NCBI RefSeq assembly: GCF_016758195.1
Contig: NZ_QYAC01000003.1
Coordinates: 186,001 to 250,000 of the forward strand
Direction of reading: 5' to 3'
Origin: Leucobacter chromiireducens subsp. solipictus
GTDB lineage: Bacteria; Actinomycetota; Actinomycetes; Actinomycetales; Microbacteriaceae
DNA: 64,000 nucleotides
Shown: positions 7,093 through 16,463 of the stretch, piece by piece
Layout: every line of letters begins with the position of its first letter
Numbering within the stretch: position 1 is the stretch's first letter
Translations under genes and position numbers: made by a program
Notes under the pieces: generated by a model
The model's database searches: none
Seen by the model: only the letters and a program-made list of their open reading frames with translations
What the model was told of the DNA's origin: nothing

Positions 7093-9354
7093 ATGAGTAG
7101 CGCAGAATCGCTGACCGCAGGATCCGGGGTCGAACTCGAGATCGGCGGCATGACGTGCGCGTCGTGCGCCATGCGGATCGAGAAGAAGCTGAACAAGCTG
7201 GAGGGCGTCACCGCAACGGTGAACTACGCGACGGAGAAAGCGAAGGTGACCGTCCCCGAGGGGTACGATCCCGAGCTGCTCATCTCCGAGGTCGAGAAGA
7301 CCGGATACACGGCTGCGTTGCCCAAGCCCCCGAACGAGCGCCGCGGAGCGGCGGACGCCGAACCGGGGGAGGACCCCGAGCTCATCTCGCTGCGGCACCG
7401 GCTCATCGGCTCCGTGATCCTGACCGTTCCGGTGATCGCGATGGCGATGGTTCCGGCCTGGCAGTTCATGTACTGGCAGTGGGCGTCACTCGCGCTCGCG
7501 GCGCCGGTCATCGTGTGGGGCGCGTGGCCGTTCCACAAGGCCGCCTGGGCAAACCTGAAGCAGGGCGCGGCCACCATGGACACGCTGATCTCGATGGGCA
7601 CGTCCGCGGCTTTCCTGTGGTCCCTGTACGCGTTGTTCTTCGGAACGGCCGGGGTGCCCGGGATGACGCACCCGTTCGAGTTTGCGCTGGCACCGTCCGA
7701 TGGGGCCGCGAACATCTATCTCGAGGTGGGTGCCGGGGTGACCATGTTCATCCTCGCGGGCCGCTACTTCGAGAAGCGTTCGAAGAAACAGGCGGGCGCG
7801 GCACTGCGCGCGCTGCTGGAGCTCGGCGCGAAAGAGGTCTCGGTGCTGCGCGGGGGCGTCGAAACCCAGATCCCGGTCGAAGACCTGAGCGTCGGCGATG
7901 AGTTCATCGTGCGGCCCGGCGAGAAGATCGCCACCGATGGCGTGGTGGTTTCCGGAACATCCGCGGTGGACGCCTCCATGCTCACGGGCGAATCCGTGCC
8001 CGTCGAGGTCGCCGAGGGGGACACCGTCACCGGAGCCACCACGAACGCTGGGGGTCGCCTCGTGGTCCGCGCGACGCGGATCGGATCCGACACCCAGCTC
8101 GCGCAGATGGCGAAGCTCGTCGAAGACGCGCAGACCGGCAAGGCCGAGGTGCAGCGCCTGGCTGACCGGATCTCCGGGGTGTTCGTGCCGATCGTGATCG
8201 TCATTGCCGCCATCGCGCTGGGCGGGTGGCTCGGCGCCGGGTTCCCGGTGTCCGCCGCGTTTACCGCCGCCGTCGCGGTGCTCGTGATCGCGTGCCCCTG
8301 CGCGCTGGGCCTCGCAACGCCCACGGCGCTCCTCGTCGGCACGGGCCGTGGCGCACAGATGGGCGTGCTCATTAAGGGGCCCGAGGTGCTCGAGTCCACC
8401 CGCAAGGTCGACACGGTCGTGCTCGACAAGACGGGCACCGTGACCACCGGCAAGATGACGCTCGTCGACGTCGTGCTGGAGCCTGGCGTGGACCGCGCCG
8501 AACTGCTGCGCCTCGCCGGTGCGCTGGAAGACGCGTCCGAGCACCCCATCGCCCAGGCGATCGCGAAGGGGGCGACCCAAGAGGTGGGCGCGCTCGCCGC
8601 GCCGGAGGACTTTGCGAACATCGCCGGCAAGGGCGTGCAGGGCGTGGTCGACGGCCACGCCGTGCTGGTGGGCCGTGAAGCGCTCCTCGCTGAGTGGTCG
8701 CAGCAGCTCAGCCCCGAGCTTGCCGCAACGAAGGCCCGCGCCGAGGGCGAGGGCAAGACCGTGGTCGCGGTCGGCTGGGACGGGGAGGCCCGCGGGATCC
8801 TCATCGTGTCGGACACGGTCAAGGCGACGAGCGCTGAGGCGATCGTGCAGCTGAAGGCCCTGGGACTCACCCCGGTGCTCCTCACCGGTGACAACGAAGC
8901 CGTCGCTCGTCACATCGCCGCCGAGGTGGGAATCGACGAGGTCATCGCCGAGGTGCTGCCGCAGGACAAGGTCGACGTCGTGACCCGGCTGCAGGCCGAG
9001 GGCAAGGTCGTCGCAATGATCGGCGATGGGGTGAACGATGCCCCCGCGCTCGCCCAGGCCGACCTTGGCCTTGCCATGGGCACGGGTGCCGACGTTGCGA
9101 TCGAGGCATCGGACATCACCCTGGTGCGTGGTGATCTGCGCAGTGCGGTTGACGCGATCCGGCTTTCCCGGAAGACGCTGAGCACGATCAAGACCAACCT
9201 GTTCTGGGCCTTCGCCTACAACGTCGCCGCGATCCCGGTGGCCGCGCTGGGCATGCTCAACCCGATGCTCGCGGGTGCGGCCATGGCCCTGTCCAGCGTG
9301 TTTGTCGTGGGCAACAGCCTGCGCCTGCGCGGCTTCAGGTCCGTCGCGAAGTAA
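7093..9354 (+). CDS. copA: Cu(I)-exporting P1B-type ATPase (CopA)
   Basis: The 753-residue protein has one N-terminal HMA domain with GMTCASC at about residues 19-25, eight expected membrane segments, and the P-type core. Visible motifs are TGES in the actuator domain, the CPC metal site in [16 protein letters not shown], the phosphorylation motif DKTGT, the HP of SEHPIAQAI, and [16 protein letters not shown] in the hinge. It pumps Cu(I) out of the cytosol using ATP. Length and motif order match standard CopA. ATG at 7093 follows AGAAAGG. It sits downstream of copZ and is probably co-transcribed with it under CsoR control. Confidence 0.96.
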   Translation: MSSAESLTAGSGVELEIGGMTCASCAMRIEKKLNKLEGVTATVNYATEKAKVTVPEGYDPELLISEVEKTGYTAALPKPPNERRGAADAEPGEDPELISLRHRLIGSVILTVPVIAMAMVPAWQFMYWQWASLALAAPVIVWGAWPFHKAAWANLKQGAATMDTLISMGTSAAFLWSLYALFFGTAGVPGMTHPFEFALAPSDGAANIYLEVGAGVTMFILAGRYFEKRSKKQAGAALRALLELGAKEVSVLRGGVETQIPVEDLSVGDEFIVRPGEKIATDGVVVSGTSAVDASMLTGESVPVEVAEGDTVTGATTNAGGRLVVRATRIGSDTQLAQMAKLVEDAQTGKAEVQRLADRISGVFVPIVIVIAAIALGGWLGAGFPVSAAFTAAVAVLVIACPCALGLATPTALLVGTGRGAQMGVLIKGPEVLESTRKVDTVVLDKTGTVTTGKMTLVDVVLEPGVDRAELLRLAGALEDASEHPIAQAIAKGATQEVGALAAPEDFANIAGKGVQGVVDGHAVLVGREALLAEWSQQLSPELAATKARAEGEGKTVVAVGWDGEARGILIVSDTVKATSAEAIVQLKALGLTPVLLTGDNEAVARHIAAEVGIDEVIAEVLPQDKVDVVTRLQAEGKVVAMIGDGVNDAPALAQADLGLAMGTGADVAIEASDITLVRGDLRSAVDAIRLSRKTLSTIKTNLFWAFAYNVAAIPVAALGMLNPMLAGAAMALSSVFVVGNSLRLRGFRSVAK

Positions 9355-9361
9355 TTCCCCG

Positions 9362-9393
9362 GCAGGCCCCGGAGCCATCGCTCCGGGGCCTGC
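9362..9393 (+). terminator. 14-bp perfect hairpin after copA
   Basis: Arms 9362-9375 and 9380-9393 with a CATC loop begin eight bases after the copA stop. There is no T-tract, so it may terminate only partly before the YHS gene. Confidence 0.65.
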
Positions 9394-9449
9394 TCCGTAC
9401 CGGGGCCTCATAGTTTCTGCTGTACCCAATCCGAAAGGCACTCATCACC

Positions 9450-9722
9450 ATGACACACGACACTCAGGCCAGTGGCAGCTGCTGCGGCTCCAGCTCCGCA
9501 AGCGCGGCCCCCAACGTTCCCGCTGAACGCAACCTTCTCGGCGGCGCTGCCGATGACATGACCGTCTGCCCGGTGATGGCGGGCACCCCCGTGAGCAAGG
9601 CGCAGGCCGTGGCGGTCGGCCTGTTCCGCGACTTCGAGGGCGAGCGGTACTACTTCTGCTGCGCCGGGTGCGGCCCCGCATTCGACGCGGACCCCGCGAA
9701 GTACGCGGCCAGCATGGCGTAG
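9450..9722 (+). CDS. YHS-domain protein, probable metal-binding accessory
   Basis: The 90-residue protein has a C-terminal YHS/TRASH-like domain from about residue 35. It starts with TVCPVMAGTPVSKA and ends with YYFCCAGCGPAFDADPAKYA, giving cysteines suitable for Cu or another soft metal. The N-terminus has an extra Cys pair (SGSCCGSSS). YHS domains often accompany copper ATPases as metal-binding accessories. It lies 95 bp behind copA on the same strand, past a hairpin, so it is either the operon tail or has its own promoter. The precise role is unknown. Confidence 0.8.
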   Translation: MTHDTQASGSCCGSSSASAAPNVPAERNLLGGAADDMTVCPVMAGTPVSKAQAVAVGLFRDFEGERYYFCCAGCGPAFDADPAKYAASMA

Positions 9723-9769
9723 GCGGCTCGCACGGGACGCGCGTAGGCGTGTTCCCGAGCCCGATGCGC

Positions 9770-9805
9770 AGACCATCGGTGTCGCGTTTGCGACACCGAT
9801 GGTCT
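9770..9805 (+). terminator. 16-bp perfect hairpin after the YHS gene
   Basis: Arms 9770-9785 and 9790-9805 enclose a GTTT loop and are followed by a short T-rich stretch. It separates the copper genes from the ABC exporter genes. Confidence 0.75.
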
Positions 9806-9918
9806 GTCTTGCGATACCGGGTGGGGGTGTCCCGGAACTAGCATCGAAACGAGGGGCGAGCCGGCCCCTTCGATTCGCCACATGCGATCGCACCGGCTGT
9901 CGTGAGGGAAGGAAACGC

Positions 9919-10005
9919 GTGCCCGCTCCGTCCGTGCTCGTGCGCATCCGTGGGCTGCGTCGCCGCTGCTCGGCTCGGGCCGCACGCGCAGGACGCTCCG
10001 GGTGA
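9919..10005 (+). CDS. Possible 28-residue Arg-rich leader peptide ahead of the ABC exporter
   Basis: A GTG at 9919 stands behind GGGAAGGAAA, and its frame stops at a TGA (10003-10005) that overlaps the ABC gene's GTG start as GTGA. The peptide is very basic (LVRIRGLRRRCSARAARAGR). The ABC gene has almost no ribosome site of its own, so reading this short frame could deliver ribosomes by coupling. It could also be chance in GC-rich DNA. Confidence 0.35.
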   Translation: MPAPSVLVRIRGLRRRCSARAARAGRSG

Positions 10006-11702
10006 ACGTCAGCCCTGGACAGCTGTTCCGGATCGCGCTCGCGGGCGAGGGACGCGGGCTTGCTCTGGCGAGCGCAACCGCGCTGCTCATGTTGCACGCG
10101 CTCGCAGAAGCCGCGATCCCCGTGTTGATCGGAGCCACGATCGATCGTGCGGTGCTGCCGTCGGATCCGCGCGCGCTGGGGATCTGGCTCGCCGCGTTAC
10201 TCGGCACGTTCCTCGTGCTGACGAGCAGCTACCAGCTCGCCTCTCGGCTCATGGTTCGCGTGTACGGCACCGGGGAACAGGCCCTCCGGCATCTCGCACT
10301 CGCCCGGATCCTGCGGCCCAGGCTCTCCCAGTTGCGGCTCACGCCGGGCGAGGCGCTCACCTACGTGACCTCGGACACGTATCGCGTTGCCGGGGTCGCA
10401 TGGTCGGTGGCGCAACAGAGCGCGACGCTCGCCTCGCTCGCCGGCGCCGCGTGCGCCATGTTCGTGATCTCGCCCGTTGCCGCCCTCGTGGTGTTCGCGG
10501 CGACCGTCGGCATGATGCTCGTGATGCGATGGGTGTCCAGGCCGCTCGAGAGACGCGGCCAGGCGGAGCAGGCCGCCGCGACCGAGGCCGGGGCCGTGGC
10601 GGCGGACTTCATGACCGGGTACCGGGTGCTCGTGGGGATGGGGGCCCGGTCCGAAGCCGTGCGCCGCTACGACACGGCGAGCGACCGATCCCGCCGTGCG
10701 GCCACCCTGGCCGGGCGCTCCCTCGCGGGATACGGGGCCGTGAGCGCGGTCCTCGCAGCGCTCGCTACCACGGTGCTCGTCGGGGTCTCGGCGTGGTTCG
10801 CCTCGAATGGCACGATCAGTATCGGCGAACTCGTCACCGTTCTGGGTCTCGCCCAGTTCATCAGCGGGTCGCTGGCACACGCGGGATCGTTCCCCTCCAA
10901 CTGGATCCACAAGCTCGCGTCTGCCCGTCGGCTGGCCACGGTGATCAACGCCGAGGACCTCCTGCCGGAACCTCGGGAGCACGGGGTCGACACCGCGGGT
11001 GACGAACCAGTGCCGCGGACCGGTCCCGCCGAGACCCTGCTGAGCTTCACCGTCGCCGGTCAGCGGGTGGCAGTGCGGCGCGGCGAACTGCTCGGAATCC
11101 GCGCGGCGGGCAGCGACGCTGCTCGTGCGCTGTCTCGCCAGTTGGGACTCCGGGAGGACCCGAGCGCTGCGGAGATCGAGGTCCTGATCGACGGCGTGTT
11201 CCGTCCGGTGGGCACGCTCGACCCCGTCGAATACCGACGGCACGTGGTCGCCCTTCCGCACCGGCATACTCTGGCAACCGGCACCCTTCGAGACGCGGTG
11301 CGGGGCCGGGGTGAGGCGACCCCAGACCTGGGTGATGCGCCGTCCTCGGGCGTGGACGACCGCGCCGTGCGTACGGCGGCGCTGGGCGATGCGGTCGCTC
11401 AGATCGGCGGCTGGGACGCGCAGGTGGGGGAGTCCGGACGTCGGCTCTCCGGCGGGCAGCAGCAGCGCGTGGGATTGGCCCGGGGCCTGCACGCGGGCGC
11501 CCAGGTGCTCGTGCTCGATGAGCCCACGTCAGCGCTTGACGCGCTCACCGAATCACAGATCGCCGCCGAGCTTGCCCGCCACCCGAGCACCGTGATTGCG
11601 ATCACGACCTCGCCTGCGCTGCTGGCCGCGTGCGACCGGGTGGTGGACCTGCCCGGCGAACACCCCGGAGCGGCACACGAGGGAGCCGAGTATGGTCGGT
11701 AA
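10002..11702 (+). CDS. ABC exporter half-transporter with degenerate Walker A
   Basis: This 566-residue protein has an exporter-type membrane domain (six helices over about residues 20-300) fused to an ATPase domain. The ATPase keeps the signature LSGGQQQR and Walker B VLVLDEPTSALD. The Walker A region reads GIRAAGSDAARAL, without the GKS/T lysine, and the H-loop position reads AITTSPALL, without His. It therefore cannot complete an ATP site by itself. Its stop overlaps the next half-transporter gene by 11 nt, and that protein has the opposite defects, so the two should form one heterodimer. The start is a GTG at 10002 with a poor ribosome site. Substrate unknown; no peptide or siderophore genes are adjacent. 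Confidence 0.85.
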   Translation: MNVSPGQLFRIALAGEGRGLALASATALLMLHALAEAAIPVLIGATIDRAVLPSDPRALGIWLAALLGTFLVLTSSYQLASRLMVRVYGTGEQALRHLALARILRPRLSQLRLTPGEALTYVTSDTYRVAGVAWSVAQQSATLASLAGAACAMFVISPVAALVVFAATVGMMLVMRWVSRPLERRGQAEQAAATEAGAVAADFMTGYRVLVGMGARSEAVRRYDTASDRSRRAATLAGRSLAGYGAVSAVLAALATTVLVGVSAWFASNGTISIGELVTVLGLAQFISGSLAHAGSFPSNWIHKLASARRLATVINAEDLLPEPREHGVDTAGDEPVPRTGPAETLLSFTVAGQRVAVRRGELLGIRAAGSDAARALSRQLGLREDPSAAEIEVLIDGVFRPVGTLDPVEYRRHVVALPHRHTLATGTLRDAVRGRGEATPDLGDAPSSGVDDRAVRTAALGDAVAQIGGWDAQVGESGRRLSGGQQQRVGLARGLHAGAQVLVLDEPTSALDALTESQIAAELARHPSTVIAITTSPALLAACDRVVDLPGEHPGAAHEGAEYGR

Positions 11703-13515
11703 CGCGCAACTGGGAGCGAGCCTCCCGATCGCCACCGGTCGGCAGGTGTGGCACGCGCTGCGGCGGCACCTCCGGACACGCCGCCGGCGGCTGAGCGCCG
11801 TGGCCGTGCTTTTCCTCGCGGCCTCCGCGCTGGGGCTCGTCATGCCCGCCTGCCTGGGGCGGATCGTGGATGCCGTCACCGCCGGGGCAGGATTCGCCAC
11901 CATCGCGCTGTGGGTGGGCGGGGTCGCCGTGGGGGCAATCGGTGCCGCGCTGATGGGGCTCTGGGCCGCTCGCGTATTGATCGGCGTGGTGCAGGATGTC
12001 CTCGCCGAGCTGCGCGAGGAGGTGTTCTCCTCGGCGATGCGGCTACCGGCGCGACACGTCGACGATTCGGAAAGCGCGGATCTGCTCTCGCGAGTGACCG
12101 GAGACGTCGACGCGGTTTCCGAGGCCGGCGGGAACGTGGTGCCCGGCCTGCTGTCTGCCGGATTCGCGATCGCCGTCTCCGTGGTGGCCCTCGCGGCGCT
12201 CAACCCGTGGCTCGCCCTCGCGGGTCTCGCCTGCGTGCCCTGCTACGCGCTGGGGACGCGCGCGTTCCTGCGTCGATCCCGCGTCGTGTTCCGGGAGATT
12301 CGGGCGCGCGAGGCCGCCCGGAGCCAGGCCGTCATCGAAGCGGTCCACGGACACGACACCCTCACCGCGCTGAACGAGCAGGAGATCGCGCTCGAGCGTG
12401 TCGCGCACCGGGCCGAGGCATCAATCCGGACCCAAGTGACCGGGGTAGGGATCCGCAATCGTCTGTTCCGATCCCTGAACGGCGGCGAGGCCGCGGGGCT
12501 GATCGCGATCCTGGGCGCGGGGTTCGCGCTGCACATGAACGGCGCGATCACCGTGGGCGCGGTGACCGCCGCGGCCCTGGTCTTCCACCGACTCTTCGAT
12601 CCGATCGGCCAGCTCATCTTCGGGCTCGACGACATTCAGCGCGCCGCGATCGGGCTGGCGCGACTCGTCGGGGTCATCGAACTCGCCTCGGAATCACCGG
12701 CCACCCCACACTCCGCGACGGTGCGCACCGAGCTGGGGAGCGATCCGGCGATCACCGTGGATTCACTCACCTTCCGATATCCCGGATCCGACCGCGGCAT
12801 CGTCGATGCGTCGTTCGTGGTGCCTGCCGGCACGACCACGGTGATCGTGGGCGCATCCGGCTCCGGGAAAAGCACGCTCGCACGCGTCATCGCCGGACAT
12901 GACCGGCCAGGCCGCGGACAGATCCGCATCGATCCCGCGGCGGTCCCCTACGTGCTGACCCAGGAGATCCACCTGTTCCGGGGGAGCATCGCCGACAACA
13001 TGCGGCTCGCGGCCCCCGGTGCGAGCGACTCTCAGATCTCTGACGCTCTGACTGCTGCAGGAGCCGACTGGGCGCTGCGGCGCCTCGCAGGCGAACCGGG
13101 AAGCTCGAACGCGGCGGCCGCCGGTCTCGACGACGGCCGGGTCCAGCAGCTCGCGATCGCCCGGGCGCTGCTCGCAGATCCGGCCGCGGTGATCCTCGAC
13201 GAGGCCACCGCCGACGTCGGGTTGCAGCACCGCGCCGACGTTGACCGCGCCGTCGAGGCCCTGCGGGCCGGCCGCACCACCGTGCTCATTGCCCATCAGC
13301 TGCACCATGCCGTGGCCGCCGACCAGATCCTCGTGTGTGCGGACGGTGGGATCGTGCAACGTGGCAGCCACGCCGAGCTGCTGCAGCGGCGGGGCCACTA
13401 TCGGCAGTTCTGGGAGACCCAGACCCGGGGGCTGCAGGGGCCAGCGCCCGATCCGGCGTCCGGACCCGCCGTCCTACCCACCACCGAACCCACCGACGAA
13501 ACGGAGACTCCGTAA
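11692..13515 (+). CDS. ABC exporter half-transporter with degenerate signature motif
   Basis: The 607-residue partner has a six-helix exporter membrane domain (about residues 35-330) and an ATPase domain. The A-loop Tyr (LTFRYPGSD), Walker A GASGSGKST, Q-loop VLTQEIHLF, Walker B AVILDEATADVG and H-loop LIAHQLH are all present. The signature reads GLDDGRVQQLAIARAL, where LSGGQ is expected. Paired with the preceding half-transporter, its Walker A and the other protein's LSGGQ form the single intact ATP site. The C-terminal ~50 residues are a Pro/Thr-rich tail (TTEPTDETETP). Start ATG 11692 lies inside the preceding gene, implying coupled synthesis in equal amounts. Confidence 0.87.
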   Translation: MVGNAQLGASLPIATGRQVWHALRRHLRTRRRRLSAVAVLFLAASALGLVMPACLGRIVDAVTAGAGFATIALWVGGVAVGAIGAALMGLWAARVLIGVVQDVLAELREEVFSSAMRLPARHVDDSESADLLSRVTGDVDAVSEAGGNVVPGLLSAGFAIAVSVVALAALNPWLALAGLACVPCYALGTRAFLRRSRVVFREIRAREAARSQAVIEAVHGHDTLTALNEQEIALERVAHRAEASIRTQVTGVGIRNRLFRSLNGGEAAGLIAILGAGFALHMNGAITVGAVTAAALVFHRLFDPIGQLIFGLDDIQRAAIGLARLVGVIELASESPATPHSATVRTELGSDPAITVDSLTFRYPGSDRGIVDASFVVPAGTTTVIVGASGSGKSTLARVIAGHDRPGRGQIRIDPAAVPYVLTQEIHLFRGSIADNMRLAAPGASDSQISDALTAAGADWALRRLAGEPGSSNAAAAGLDDGRVQQLAIARALLADPAAVILDEATADVGLQHRADVDRAVEALRAGRTTVLIAHQLHHAVAADQILVCADGGIVQRGSHAELLQRRGHYRQFWETQTRGLQGPAPDPASGPAVLPTTEPTDETETP

Positions 13516-13590
13516 AGATCTTTCGCGGCGTCGTACCGCGGCGCGGGGTGTCAGAATGGCGAGTACCCGCCGCCACGGAAGGACCCCACG

Positions 13591-14229
13591 ATGGCTGATC
13601 TCAGCGCGCCGCACCCCAAGGTTGACCTCAAGAAGACGCTCGACGACTATCGCGCCCCGCGCGGCACCTTCGAGGTGGTAGACCTGCCCGAGCGGAACTA
13701 CCTCATGGTCGATGGGGCGGGGGATCCGAACACCGCCCCCGAGTACGCGGCGGCGCTCGAGGCCCTGTACCCGGTTGCCTACACGGTGAAGTTCGCGAGC
13801 AAACGGCAGTTGGGGCGTGACTACGTGGTGCCGCCGCTCGAGGGGCTCTGGTGGGCCGACGACATGGAGGCGTTTACGGGATCCCGTGACGCGGCGCAGT
13901 GGCGGTGGACCATGATGATTCTCGTTCCGGACTGGGTGGCGGCGGCGATGGTGGCGGAGGCGGTCGCCGCGGTCGCGGCGGAGGAACCGCCGGCCAGGCT
14001 GGCCGACGTGCGCTTCGCCCCGCTCGCGGAGGGCCGCTGCGTGCAGACGCTGCATCTCGGGCCCTACTCCGAGGAAGGCCCGATCTTGGCGCGGATGCAT
14101 CACGAGTTCATTCCGCAGCAGGGTCTGCGCATGACGGGCCGGCACCACGAGATCTACCTGAGCGATCCGAGGCGCACGGCCCCCGACAAACTGCGCACGA
14201 TCCTGCGGCAGCCGGTCCTCGCCCGATAG
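13591..14229 (+). CDS. GyrI-like small-molecule-binding protein
   Basis: This 212-residue soluble protein matches the stand-alone GyrI-like (SRPBCC-unrelated, SHS2-fold) group. YLMVDGAGDPN near residue 40 and the late CVQTLHLGPYSEEGPILARM, HHEIYLSDP segments are characteristic. Some relatives hydrolyse or sequester electrophilic toxins, and others are effector domains of regulators; no DNA-binding domain is present here. ATG 13591 follows GGAAGGA. It sits alone between the ABC exporter and an MFS gene on the opposite strand, a neighbourhood rich in drug-response genes. The ligand cannot be told from sequence. Confidence 0.8.
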   Translation: MADLSAPHPKVDLKKTLDDYRAPRGTFEVVDLPERNYLMVDGAGDPNTAPEYAAALEALYPVAYTVKFASKRQLGRDYVVPPLEGLWWADDMEAFTGSRDAAQWRWTMMILVPDWVAAAMVAEAVAAVAAEEPPARLADVRFAPLAEGRCVQTLHLGPYSEEGPILARMHHEFIPQQGLRMTGRHHEIYLSDPRRTAPDKLRTILRQPVLAR

Positions 14230-14236
14230 CCGAGCG

Positions 14237-15649
14237 CTAGTACTGTGCGCGCAAGCTGAGTGAGCTGAGTGCGCCGAGGAGGCTCACACCCGCCCCGATC
14301 ACGAAGAGCACGGTGAATGAGGCGGCCGTGGGCCCGCCCGCGTTGGCCCACGCCCCGCTCGCCAGGACCGCGGTGGCCACGGGCGCGCCGAGCGCGGATC
14401 CGACGGTGCGCAGCACGCCGTTGACGCCGAGGGCCGCAGCGATCTCGTCACGGGGCGCGAGGTTCGCGACGAGCTCGGCGACGACGGCAAAGCCGATGCC
14501 GTTGCCGAGGCCCACGAGCGAGAAGAACGCGACGATGACCGGGAGGCTGCTCGGCGCGACCGCAATGCCGACGCTGCCCAGGCCCATGACCGCGAGCGAG
14601 ATCAGCGCGCTGAGCTTGGGCCCGACGCGGCCGATCAGCCACGGGGCGAAGCGTCCGCCGAGAAACACGAGGATCGCGCCCGGGAGCAAGGCGATGCCGG
14701 TCTGGGTGACGGTGAAGCCCTGGCCGAAGCCGGGCTCGCCCGGGCTCTGCAGCAGCACGGGCAAGCCGATGTAGAACAGGTACGGGATGAACCCGAGGAA
14801 CAGGGTGAGCCCGTTGGTCACCGCGAGGGCGGGGCGTGCGAGGGTGCGGACGTCGATGAGGGGTACGGGCGTGCGGCGCTCGACGGCGATGAGCGCGAGC
14901 AGCGCCGCCACGGCGAGGGCGAACAACCCGAGAATGAGCGGGGACGTCCAGCCCCAGCTGCCGCCTTGCGAGATGCCGAGGAGCAGGGCGAGGAGCCCCA
15001 CGGTGAGCAGGATCGTGCCGGGCCAGTCGGTCCGCGACCCCGCTCCGCGGGCGGAGGCCGGAACCGCGGTGAGGATGAGTGCGATCGACACGGCCCCCAT
15101 GGCCGCGCCCGTGACAAACAGCCAGTGCCAGGAGAGGGACTCGACGATCACGCCACCCACCACGAGCGCGGCGCCGGCACCGAGCCCCATCGTCCCGCTG
15201 AGCCAGCCGATCGCGGAGCGTTGCGCCGCGCCCGTGGTGTGGCGCCGCACGATCGCGAGCGCGAGGGGGAAGGCGGCCGTGCTCGCCCCCTGCAGGACGC
15301 GTCCCGTGAGCAGGACGGGCAGCGTGGGGGCGAGCGCCGCGATGACGCCGCCCGCGACGAAGAGCGCGAAGGTGAGGACGAGAACGCGCCGATGTCCGTA
15401 CCGGTCGCCCAGCGACCCGAGAATGGGTGCGGCCACGGCCCCACAGAGCAGATAGCTGGTGAGGATCCAGCCGGCCAGTGCGGTATCGACCCCGAACTCG
15501 CGCATGAACGTGGGCAGCGCGGGGACGAGCAGGGTCTGCATCATCGAGAACGACAGCACGGCCGTCGCGAGCGCGACGACGAGACCGCGCGGAGCGGGGC
15601 GTGGGGCGGCGACGGGTGTCGGGGCGGTCTGGGGTGCGGTGGGTGGCAT
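14237..15649 (-). CDS. MFS exporter, DHA2 type
   Basis: The 470-residue protein has about 14 hydrophobic segments. LGSLGDRYGHRRVLVLTF is the loop motif between helices 2 and 3, and the segment SGTMGLGAGAALVVGGVI carries the antiporter-type glycine pattern. It starts with a Pro/Ala-rich cytosolic tail. It probably expels a drug or toxic metabolite using the proton gradient. The ATG at 15649 is preceded by CGAGG. The gene is divergent from a TetR regulator with a 21-bp inverted repeat between them, so TetR control is very likely. It is unrelated in detail to the MFS gene at 4553. Confidence 0.87.
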   Translation of the reverse strand: MPPTAPQTAPTPVAAPRPAPRGLVVALATAVLSFSMMQTLLVPALPTFMREFGVDTALAGWILTSYLLCGAVAAPILGSLGDRYGHRRVLVLTFALFVAGGVIAALAPTLPVLLTGRVLQGASTAAFPLALAIVRRHTTGAAQRSAIGWLSGTMGLGAGAALVVGGVIVESLSWHWLFVTGAAMGAVSIALILTAVPASARGAGSRTDWPGTILLTVGLLALLLGISQGGSWGWTSPLILGLFALAVAALLALIAVERRTPVPLIDVRTLARPALAVTNGLTLFLGFIPYLFYIGLPVLLQSPGEPGFGQGFTVTQTGIALLPGAILVFLGGRFAPWLIGRVGPKLSALISLAVMGLGSVGIAVAPSSLPVIVAFFSLVGLGNGIGFAVVAELVANLAPRDEIAAALGVNGVLRTVGSALGAPVATAVLASGAWANAGGPTAASFTVLFVIGAGVSLLGALSSLSLRAQY

Positions 15650-15688
15650 CGGGCCTCGGTTCTGTGGCTGCTCGGCGGTGCGATTCGG

Positions 15689-15709
15689 ATCGGAATATTT
15701 CGTTCCGAT
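15689..15709. promoter_or_regulatory. TetR operator, ATCGGAA-N7-TTCCGAT
   Basis: Perfect 7-bp arms (15689-15695 and 15703-15709) around an AT-rich spacer. It lies between the divergent MFS and TetR genes, close to where both -35 regions should be. Confidence 0.72.
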
Positions 15710-15731
15710 AGAACTCTACGGGAAACGCGAG

Positions 15732-15737
15732 TAGCGT
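15732..15737 (+). promoter_or_regulatory. -10 element TAGCGT of the TetR gene, leaderless type
   Basis: TAGCGT ends six bases before the GTG at 15744, which supports that codon as the start of a leaderless mRNA. Confidence 0.5.
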
Positions 15738-15743
15738 GGAAGG

Positions 15744-16463
15744 GTGATGTCCCCTTTGGTAGATCCCGCGCCCCTGCGCGGCCGTGCACGCGAGGCGCAG
15801 AACAACGACGGCGCGATCCTGCGAGCCGCCCGCGAGGTGTTCAGCGAATACGGCTGGGGGGCACCGATGTCCGAGATCGCGGCCCGCGCGAATACCGGTG
15901 TCGCGAGTATCTACCGTCGGTACCCGAGTAAGGGGGACCTGGTGAACGCGATCCGGGTGTTCTCGCTCGAACAGATCTGCGCGCTGGCGGAAGACTCCGC
16001 GACTGCGGCGCGGGAGGCCGGCACCGCGGAGGGTCCCGCCGGGGCCGGATCGGCCGTCGAACGCTTCCTCCGCCGTCACATCGAGAGCGCCTCGCCCCCG
16101 CTGGCGTCCACCTTCGGCCGCTACGTCGAGACGACGCCCGAGATTGATCGACTCGCGGAGCGGCTCCGCCTGGCCCTCGAGGACGTCGTAGCGGTCGATC
16201 GCGCACGCGGCACGATCCCCGCGCACTACGGGCCCGCCGACATCATGCTCACGATCACGCACCTGCGCCCCACGCTGTCGGCGTCACCGGAACGCTCGCG
16301 CGAGATTCACCTGCGCGAACTCGACTACGTGCTGCACGGGCTGCGCTCGGTCGCGGCGAGCGGGAGCCAGATCTCGGGGACGCCCTCCGATTGGCAGGAA
16401 TGGCTGCGGCTCAACAGCACCAACGCGGGGCGCTCAGGCGAGGGGCACGCAACCGGGGCGTGA
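15744..16463 (+). CDS. TetR-family transcriptional regulator
   Basis: The 239-residue protein begins with a TetR helix-turn-helix: ILRAAREVFSEYGWGAPMSE, IAARANTGVASIYRRYPSKG. The C-terminal ligand domain is poorly conserved, as usual. I use the GTG at 15744 because a -10 hexamer stands six bases upstream, as in other leaderless genes here; the ATG three bases later is the alternative. It faces the MFS exporter gene across a perfect inverted repeat and probably represses both genes until the exporter's substrate binds. Confidence 0.87.
   Translation: MMSPLVDPAPLRGRAREAQNNDGAILRAAREVFSEYGWGAPMSEIAARANTGVASIYRRYPSKGDLVNAIRVFSLEQICALAEDSATAAREAGTAEGPAGAGSAVERFLRRHIESASPPLASTFGRYVETTPEIDRLAERLRLALEDVVAVDRARGTIPAHYGPADIMLTITHLRPTLSASPERSREIHLRELDYVLHGLRSVAASGSQISGTPSDWQEWLRLNSTNAGRSGEGHATGA

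Noticed and set aside
7486..9441. 651-codon frame antisense to copA
   Set aside because: It mirrors a well-conserved gene in GC-rich DNA; composition is His/Arg/Gly-rich with no motif.
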